Shown one piece after another: positions 58,599 through 64,000 of a stretch of 64,000 nt of DNA. The translations under genes and the position numbers were made by a program. The notes beneath the pieces are model-generated. The model worked only from the letters and a program-made list of their open reading frames with translations. It was not told the origin of the DNA and did no database searches. Location of the stretch: contig NZ_JBHEBG010000003.1 of NCBI RefSeq assembly GCF_046557915.1, positions 539,943 through 603,942 on the forward strand, read 5' to 3'. Positions within the stretch are counted from its first letter, which is position 1. The number at the start of each line of letters is the position of its first letter. This stretch comes from JBHEBG01 sp046557915 (GTDB lineage Bacteria > Bacteroidota > Bacteroidia > Flavobacteriales > Flavobacteriaceae).

Positions 58599-59866
58599 TT
58601 TACAACTGCTTTAAAAGTTTTGTTTCCCCTTAAGGGCAAGCCTACGTACTGTTGTGGTAACTTACCAATATCAATGGTACCATTGAACAAATGGTTCTGA
58701 TAAATACTTCCGTTTTCCAAGGCCATAAAACCCGAAGTACTTACGCTTCCGATGACATTACCTTTTAGTTCTAAATTTTTATGGCAATAAATTTCACCCC
58801 ATACATCCGTATTGTTATCAACTTTAATTTGAGGGGAGAAAGTACGTTCCTCTTCCTTAGGCCCCAAGTACATTAGAAAACCTTTAACCAGCGAATTTGG
58901 TCCTAGAATGATATTTGATTTTCGAATGTTTTTTGATGTTTCAGCGGCAGGCGAAGTACTGCTCACGACCAGTGCCGATGGGTATGCCAAATGACAATTT
59001 TGGCCTATTTCTATATGCTTGCTGGCAATGGCCTGAAAAGTACCCGAAACCCTATCTTTAATAATAATTTCCGGTGCAATTAATACAACGTCTTTCAAAC
59101 TACTGGAAGCATCTACCACAATACGCCGGCTTGCATGAACAATGATATTACCCTTCAGGGATACAGCGAATAACATCACATTATCACCCTGAATTACTTT
59201 AGTGGGATGTTTAAACGAGTTATGGACTATCGTATTTCGGGATAATTTTAAGGTTTCCATATGTTGCTGTGGAACCCAGTTTTTGGACATTTTTTGAACC
59301 CGATCCTGAAATTCAGAATCCAATTCGGGCAATCTTGCGTTGCTTTCGAGCTGCCGGCCAGATACCAGTGAAGCACCATAAAATGAATTCCCAGAAATAT
59401 TCCCAGGTCTTATGCCTTGTTTTGGCAGAAAAACATTCCCTCTTATTTTAGCCTTACCTACAATAATCATGGGGCGTTCATTGTCTTGAAGGTATAGCGC
59501 TGGCAACTCGGTTGTGCTTTTGGAACCCACCAAAACAGACTTTGTAAAATGATTTTTTTTAGCGGTTGCCACTACAGTATACTTTTCTAAAACACCCCAA
59601 TATTCTCGAATCGCACGTACTCGGATTTGGTTTTCGAAAGGGATTTCTATTTCCGTAGAGTCATTGAATGACATCTGGGTTTTCAGGGCAGTTGCAAGGC
59701 CAAAATCTGCCGCTTTTACGGTATTTACGAAGCGCACGGTTTTTTTGCCAAAAAATGAATGGGAGTGGGCCAAGGTTACAAAAGTGAGCAAGAGTAGGGC
59801 TATTACGACCCCGATAAAGAGAACGAATTGTAAGGATCCGGCCGTTATTTTTTGACACCATTTCAC
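58586..59866 (-). CDS. PilX-like membrane-anchored protein of the secretion cluster
   Basis: Protein of 426 residues, GTG start at 59866 overlapping the upstream stop by 4 bases. One N-terminal span (LQFVLFIGVVIALLLLTFVT, about 13-32) leads into a periplasmic region. Residues about 120-390 contain short alternating strands with regular turns (ERPMIIVGKAKIRGNVFLP, DVVLIAPEIIIKDRVSGTF, NNTDVWGEIYCHKNLELKGN), resembling a bactofilin-like or right-handed beta-helix stack. Position matches GspK/PilX-type minor pilins, but no Glu+5 prepilin site is clear. Function unknown beyond the context. Confidence 0.65.
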   Translation of the reverse strand: MKWCQKITAGSLQFVLFIGVVIALLLLTFVTLAHSHSFFGKKTVRFVNTVKAADFGLATALKTQMSFNDSTEIEIPFENQIRVRAIREYWGVLEKYTVVATAKKNHFTKSVLVGSKSTTELPALYLQDNERPMIIVGKAKIRGNVFLPKQGIRPGNISGNSFYGASLVSGRQLESNARLPELDSEFQDRVQKMSKNWVPQQHMETLKLSRNTIVHNSFKHPTKVIQGDNVMLFAVSLKGNIIVHASRRIVVDASSSLKDVVLIAPEIIIKDRVSGTFQAIASKHIEIGQNCHLAYPSALVVSSTSPAAETSKNIRKSNIILGPNSLVKGFLMYLGPKEEERTFSPQIKVDNNTDVWGEIYCHKNLELKGNVIGSVSTSGFMALENGSIYQNHLFNGTIDIGKLPQQYVGLPLRGNKTFKAVVKWLY

Positions 59867-60327
59867 TCTGTTAGGGGTATGGTTCTCGTTTTACCATTAA
59901 TGCGAATGCTAATCGAATTGGCGTTACCACTCACCAATTTTACCTTGTTGATTTCATCCTTCGGACCCATCAAGTGTTGTTGCCCGTCAATGGTCACAAA
60001 AAATATGTTTCGTTTGCCGTCTTTGTCCGTCACCAGTCCGGTGAATTGAACCTTGATTTCTGGCATTGGTGGTTTTTTGCTTTTTAAAGTACGCTTCACT
60101 TTCTTAACCTGTTTTTTAGGAAAGGTTCCTAAAAAAGGGTCCCGGTAATCGGCAAGAATTGAAAAAGTGTCTTTTTCTTTCACGGTTAGGGTTCTTACCA
60201 TCGGTTTTTCGTAACTACCCCCATCCTCGCTATTGCTAGAGTTTCCTGAAAACACTTTATATCCAATGAGCCCCCAAATGAGTAGTACAAGTGTTAACAA
60301 AAGATATGTTTTGGTATTCTTATTCAT
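59863..60327 (-). CDS. GspC/PilP-like inner-membrane protein of the secretion cluster
   Basis: Bitopic protein of 154 residues from the ATG at 60327 (MNKNTKTYLLLTLVLLIW). Membrane span about 6-24, linker, then DYRDPFLGTFPKK near 63, a PilP-like segment preceding the globular part. The C-terminal domain (FTGLVTDKDGKRNIFFVTID, VKLVSGNANSISIRING) has the beta pattern of the GspC homology region/PilP, which contacts the secretin. The absence of a secretin gene in view is therefore notable. Confidence 0.7.
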   Translation of the reverse strand: MNKNTKTYLLLTLVLLIWGLIGYKVFSGNSSNSEDGGSYEKPMVRTLTVKEKDTFSILADYRDPFLGTFPKKQVKKVKRTLKSKKPPMPEIKVQFTGLVTDKDGKRNIFFVTIDGQQHLMGPKDEINKVKLVSGNANSISIRINGKTRTIPLTE

Positions 60328-60405
60328 GAAATACAATCTATGGTAACAATATTTTGGTTGCCTAACGCCATTGATCAGGCCCTTAGATGAAACGCTGATA
60401 TTATG

Positions 60406-61098
60406 TTAATTAATGATTAGTCTAAATACTTCGGAGTCTGCACTTTTATTGCCAGCAGCATCAAATGCCTGAACTAGCCAGAAGTATGTATTGGTGGTCA
60501 AATCAGCCTCATAAGATTTGTTTGCCCCCAAACCTTTTGCTTCCAGATTCTGTAAATCAACGTCGGTATAGATATAAATGCTATCTATTTCTGTACTTCC
60601 AGAAACATCTTCGCGAGTCCAACTAAAGGAAACATTGGTCTCGTCTTGCGTTGCTCCATCTGAAGGTGCAATGAGTACAGGGGTATTGGGGGGCGTTAGA
60701 TCAATATTCTCATCACCATTTACGGTAAAGGAGTTTGTATTGAAAGCTGTTTCTATTCCCCCGTTTTGCCCCTTCACCCGCCATTCGTAGTTGCCGTTCA
60801 GTAAAGTCTTTTGAATCTTCGTAAGGATAATCCCCAATGAATCTTCTTGTATAAGACTGTCCAATATTATCTGGGCCGCGTTTGTAAAATTAGGTTGTGC
60901 CACCTCTACCTTATAAGAACGTGCATCTTCCAATGCATTCCAGTTAAAATTTACTTCATTACCGTTGATAACCGTTCCATCCAAAGGAGCAAGTACGGTA
61001 ATTTGTTCTTTGTCTATTTCGGGGACCTCCAAGATGTCGTCGCAGGCAGAGAGGCCCAATACCATTAAGAACAATCCTATTGTTTTTTTTAATTGCAT
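60406..61098 (-). CDS. Lipoprotein with fibronectin/Ig-like domains in the secretion cluster
   Basis: Predicted lipoprotein of 230 residues: signal LFLMVLGLSACDD with lipidated Cys near 19. Two beta-sandwich domains: about 30-125 (VLAPLDGTVINGNEVNFNWN, YEWRVKGQNGG) and about 135-230 (VLIAPSDGATQDETNVSFSW, YFWLVQAFDAAGNKSADSE). The paired P-S-D-G...W and Y-W-V-A-D motifs are typical of fibronectin type III-like surface domains. It may be the assembly's outer-membrane accessory or cargo. One base separates it from the upstream lipoprotein gene. Confidence 0.72.
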   Translation of the reverse strand: MQLKKTIGLFLMVLGLSACDDILEVPEIDKEQITVLAPLDGTVINGNEVNFNWNALEDARSYKVEVAQPNFTNAAQIILDSLIQEDSLGIILTKIQKTLLNGNYEWRVKGQNGGIETAFNTNSFTVNGDENIDLTPPNTPVLIAPSDGATQDETNVSFSWTREDVSGSTEIDSIYIYTDVDLQNLEAKGLGANKSYEADLTTNTYFWLVQAFDAAGNKSADSEVFRLIIN

Positions 61099-61099
61099 C

Positions 61100-61831
61100 C
61101 TAAAACTTTAAATACGATTTATCCGACTCAACCTTATCGGCTTTTTTAAAAGTACCTTTGGGACAGTTTGTCCCTTCGGGTAATAAAGCCTTTATTTTTT
61201 TACGATGGTAGCGGTCTTCACCCCAACAGAAAGTTGCCGTTTCATAATCGAAAACCTGAATTTCAGAAAAAGGTAGCCGCTCTTCTTGTTTCCCTGTGGT
61301 GAAAAGAAAGTGCTTGCCCCATCGGCTATCCTCACATAAAGTAACTTGGGTTGCAGACAACAGTTTTGCTATCAAAGCATCGGGTAGGGTAATGTTCCAA
61401 GAAGTCACCAATTTGTGCATACTATTGGTTGCCAGGTAGTTGCGTACGTTATTATTTTCAGAGGAATTCAAAAGGTCCACTAACTCCATTTTATCGGCGA
61501 TTTCCAAGCGCAAATACTTGGGTTTGTATGGCAATGAATCTACAAAGGCAATACTATTGATCTTACCGGCATTGGCCATGTACTTTGCATAAATGCCATA
61601 GCTCCTGATATTAAATGGCAGTTCTTGTACGGTAATGGTTAGTGGGTCTGCCCATTTTGGGGTACCTACTTGAGAAGTATTCTTGTGCCATAAAACGTCT
61701 TTTTGACTTATTACAGACCCAATTTCTGGAAAACTCAGTGCATTGCGCTGTTTTTGGTCTTTATATGATGCGCAACCGAGGAACAATATTGCTATCAATA
61801 CCGACAAAAATGGGGACAGGCTTCTTTTCAT
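61100..61831 (-). CDS. Lipoprotein at the head of the secretion cluster, unknown function
   Basis: Protein of 243 residues from the ATG at 61831 (MKRSLSPFLSVLIAILFLGC); an in-frame start 8 codons upstream reads as an unlikely leader. The lipobox is LFLGCASY. The mature domain has no motif I recognise (LPFNIRSYGIYAKYMANAGK, ATQVTLCEDSRWGKHFLFTT, FCWGEDRYHRKKIKALLPEG). It is the first gene of the seven-gene run ending in gspF and could be a pilotin or accessory factor. Confidence 0.65.
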   Translation of the reverse strand: MKRSLSPFLSVLIAILFLGCASYKDQKQRNALSFPEIGSVISQKDVLWHKNTSQVGTPKWADPLTITVQELPFNIRSYGIYAKYMANAGKINSIAFVDSLPYKPKYLRLEIADKMELVDLLNSSENNNVRNYLATNSMHKLVTSWNITLPDALIAKLLSATQVTLCEDSRWGKHFLFTTGKQEERLPFSEIQVFDYETATFCWGEDRYHRKKIKALLPEGTNCPKGTFKKADKVESDKSYLKF

Positions 61832-61855
61832 ATTGGGTTTTCTACACGAACACAA

Positions 61856-62157
61856 AAAGCGATAAAGTACCTTTTTGGTTCTTTGGTATCGCCCTTATGT
61901 ATTAATGTCCGGTGTGTAGAAAATGTTACCGTAAGCTAACCTGAAAAAGAGCTGGTGTGCGAAGTTTATTAAACTAATGCCCAATAGCTTTTACCTACGC
62001 CGTACGGCACGAGCAAAATGCTTATGCTTGTGGGGGAGGCACTAGAAATGTACTTTTTGATGTAATCCTTACTTTTCTATACAATGCCAAAGCTCGTAAT
62101 ACTTACGCATAAAAAAACCGCTCATTTCGAGCGGTTTCTAATTGAAAACTTTGTTTA
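61856..62157. other. Gene-free gap between the secretion cluster and the Rhs cassette
   Basis: No coding potential seen on either strand. It contains the terminator of the immunity-like gene at its right end and presumably the promoter of the seven-gene cluster, but no TAnnTTTG box was found with confidence. Confidence 0.5.
62111..62138 (-). terminator. Terminator of the Rhs/immunity pair
   Basis: ACCGCTC (62117-62123) pairs with GAGCGGT (62129-62135) around ATTTC. Read on the minus strand the stem is followed by seven Ts, 19 bases after the lipoprotein stop codon. Confidence 0.85.
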
Positions 62158-62595
62158 TTAATTTTTTGGCTTTCGCTCCATTGTTGAGATAGCATTATCA
62201 AAAGACTCTTTACGTCCTTTTGTGGCATTTACATAGCCTACAACGATGCCAGTTTCTTTTTTCTCACGCCAATACTTTTCATCTTGACTTGAGCCACTTA
62301 TATCAATTGTATCATTAACAGCTATTTTCACTAAAATATCATTACCATATTTTTTGATTTTCTCCTTGTTAACTGCACCTCCTGATTCATCATCGTCCGT
62401 AAAATAAAATATTGAACCGTCTGGATATGCAAAATGATATTCTTTATAAACTTCTCCTTGTTTTTTTTGTAAATCATACCCATCTGGTAAGTCCAAAAAA
62501 TAATTGGTCTTTTTAGCTTCCAACTTAACGCCTTTTGTTGTACCGCAAGATGTTAGAAGCATTAGAACGGTATATATTGCTATATAATTTTTCAT
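62158..62595 (-). CDS. Small lipoprotein, probable immunity protein for the Rhs toxin
   Basis: Predicted lipoprotein of 145 residues: MKNYIAIYTVLMLLTSCGTT, lipidated Cys near 17. The mature part is charged and small (YFLDLPDGYDLQKKQGEVYK, GSIFYFTDDDESGG, GIVVGYVNATKGRKESFDNA). It starts one base after the Rhs stop and ends in a terminator, the usual position of an immunity gene. A periplasm-facing lipoprotein would suit protection against an envelope-acting toxin. The role is inferred from position only. Confidence 0.6.
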   Translation of the reverse strand: MKNYIAIYTVLMLLTSCGTTKGVKLEAKKTNYFLDLPDGYDLQKKQGEVYKEYHFAYPDGSIFYFTDDDESGGAVNKEKIKKYGNDILVKIAVNDTIDISGSSQDEKYWREKKETGIVVGYVNATKGRKESFDNAISTMERKPKN

Positions 62596-62596
62596 C

Positions 62597-63955
62597 TTAT
62601 AATCTTATAAAATTAAGCCAAGTAATTGAAGGTGGTGCTACCTGTATTGGCTTATTGTTATTGTCTAAAATCCTATAGTTTGTGCCTCCTGTTCTATAAA
62701 ACTCCCTGGATGGATAACCTAACTGACTTCTGATTTGATTTTCAAAAAATGATGCACGACCCTCCATACGCTTTAATCCTGTGCTTGTAGGTCGGTTATC
62801 GGTTAAACCAAAATTGGCATCATATCCGTGGAATAATTCGTGTGCCAGATTAGAAGTAGGTCTTGTTCCTTGCCCACCACCTAATTCAAGTACACTACCA
62901 CCCGAAGGGTTCCAATAAACGGTACCACCTGAACCACCAGCTTTTGGTGTGCCTTGTCCAGAATCTAAAATAGCAATGTTATAAGACGCACTTCTATCAT
63001 CTGCTTTAAATTCATTTATTCCAGCGCCTCTCGGGTTCTTACTTGCATTGGTAATTACAAAGTTATTATCAGATGATTGTAGAGTTGATATTACATCAGT
63101 TCCCGTATTGGTTTCAGCATTAGCGATATCATTCAATGCTCCAACAGCTTTCCCAACAAAACTACCAGATGATTTCCCATTAGCAATTCTGTTTGTCAAT
63201 CCTTTTCTAACTTCTTTCCCTTTTTTATTATAGAGCTTCCCATTTTCGTAACGCAATTTCCTAAATCCTGTATTTACCCAAATACTATCTCCTTTGACCT
63301 CTGTAAAGACCATAGGACTGTTCTTGGTAAAGTTATAAGGCGATTGGTCATAGTACTTTTCAGCAAACCTATCGATTTTGTTGAAGCGTGCAATAGCTGG
63401 GTCGTAGTCCCTCCATTGGAACGCATAGGTATTTTTACCGAGCTCTTTTTCCTCTTCCTGCCCTTGGAACGTCTGGTAGTTATTTTCCTGACCGTTTATG
63501 ACATTATTGTATCCCTTGTGCTGTAACCCAAAAGGATAATAATTGTTCTCTTCCTGTATCTCTAAATCAACAGAAGCAGTACCAACATTCTTATAAGATA
63601 GTCTGATATTTCCGAGATGGTCTTTGTACTGATAGATATAGTCATACCCTAAACCTAGATTGTTTGGGTCTTTAGGTTCTACATACCCTTCCGGCGTACT
63701 GAAGAAAGCCAAACTGCCGTTCTCATAGATATAATTCCCAGTATAGTCAGTGTTCTTAGTAATCCCATTTTCGGTTTTCACCTTACTGAGTTTCCTTCCA
63801 TAGGCATCGTAGATATAATCTATGATGCCATCATTAGCACCACTTACCGTAATCTTTGTTGGTTTGTTCAGGTGGTTATAATCAATATCCGTTATCCCCT
63901 TATTCAGGTCGGATATCATGTTGCCGTTATCGTCGTACTCTATGTAAAAAACCAA
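62597..63955 (-). CDS. Rhs repeat-associated C-terminal cassette with HExxH metallopeptidase toxin domain, apparently N-terminally broken
   Basis: Open frame of 452 residues starting at a TTG (63955) or more plausibly the ATG at 63919; an in-frame TAG at 63979-63977 blocks a longer frame. Residues 1-215 are the end of an Rhs/YD-repeat shell: YIEYDDNGNMISDLNKGITD, YIYDAYGRKLSKVK, YKDHLGNIRLSY and the core boundary WRDYDPAIARFNKIDRFAEK then PYNFTKNSPM. Residues about 230-452 form a variable domain with the zinc site NLAHELFHGYDANFG near 370, followed by RMEGRASFFENQIR, which could give the third ligand, as in M91 (NleD-like) effectors. The start of an Rhs shell should lie upstream, beyond the window. 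It is either an orphan toxin cassette or a gene broken by a stop or frameshift. Confidence 0.8.
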   Translation of the reverse strand: MVFYIEYDDNGNMISDLNKGITDIDYNHLNKPTKITVSGANDGIIDYIYDAYGRKLSKVKTENGITKNTDYTGNYIYENGSLAFFSTPEGYVEPKDPNNLGLGYDYIYQYKDHLGNIRLSYKNVGTASVDLEIQEENNYYPFGLQHKGYNNVINGQENNYQTFQGQEEEKELGKNTYAFQWRDYDPAIARFNKIDRFAEKYYDQSPYNFTKNSPMVFTEVKGDSIWVNTGFRKLRYENGKLYNKKGKEVRKGLTNRIANGKSSGSFVGKAVGALNDIANAETNTGTDVISTLQSSDNNFVITNASKNPRGAGINEFKADDRSASYNIAILDSGQGTPKAGGSGGTVYWNPSGGSVLELGGGQGTRPTSNLAHELFHGYDANFGLTDNRPTSTGLKRMEGRASFFENQIRSQLGYPSREFYRTGGTNYRILDNNNKPIQVAPPSITWLNFIRL

Positions 63956-64000
63956 GTTGCGGCACCGTTTTTTGACCTAATAGGCCGCTAAAATTGTTAA

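Noticed and set aside
63977..64000. A longer Rhs frame reaching the window edge
   Set aside because: The frame is closed by TAG at 63979-63977, confirmed by reading the complementary strand; other frames there are too short (24 bases) to judge.

Overview
The window is chromosomal DNA from a member of the Flavobacteriaceae (Bacteroidota), probably marine. The evidence is: a gliding-motility lipoprotein of the GldI type; a giant SprB-repeat surface protein with a type IX secretion (type B) C-terminal domain; many lipoproteins with short N-terminal lipoboxes; promoters of the Bacteroidota form (TTG, about 19 bases, TAnnTTTG); an AT-rich base composition; and families largely confined to this phylum (DUF3810, DUF5683, DUF6122, a NagB-deacetylase fusion). 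Genus-level placement is not possible by eye.

Layout. 1-13.3 kb is housekeeping: a Rel/SpoT alarmone enzyme cut by the left edge, an M48 protease, a SpoU-type rRNA methyltransferase, a lipoprotein, DUF3810, PepD, a cyclophilin-FKBP fusion with GldI and NrnA in one operon, Ndk, a DciA-like protein, a small lipoprotein and RecF. 13.4-19.6 kb is a plus-strand run (TPR membrane protein, RibH, a small membrane protein, MutL, two rhomboid proteases, an EEP-family phosphohydrolase). 19.6-25.5 kb is a minus-strand run (DUF6122, WbqC, LepB, DapB, DUF5683, ParB, ParA). 25.7-34.3 kb holds propionyl-CoA metabolism on both strands: methylmalonyl-CoA mutase small and large subunits downstream of udk and a FtsB/DivIC-like gene, and divergently a three-gene biotin-dependent acyl-CoA carboxylase.

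34.7-44.6 kb is a peptidoglycan-recycling and amino-sugar salvage locus: a DigH-like glycosidase, an AmpG-like permease, a NagZ-like GH3 enzyme, a methyltransferase and AnmK in an overlapping operon, preceded by a GlcN6P deaminase fused to a PIG-L/LmbE deacetylase domain. A DeoR-family regulator and MurQ are transcribed divergently. Together these could carry muropeptides from cell-wall debris to fructose-6-phosphate. 44.6-46.2 kb is a cytochrome c and a PQQ-type sugar dehydrogenase.

46.3 kb to the end is the accessory part: the 8.4-kb SprB-repeat gene; a tRNA-Pro; an AT-rich Fic-domain gene; a non-coding stretch with an imperfect inverted repeat; a type II secretion/type IV pilus-like cluster (GspF, two pseudopilin-like proteins, a PilX-like protein, a GspC/PilP-like protein, two lipoproteins) with no ATPase or secretin in view; and at the right edge an apparently N-terminally broken Rhs C-terminal cassette ending in a zinc-metallopeptidase domain with a probable immunity lipoprotein. 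No CRISPR array, insertion sequence or complete prophage was seen.
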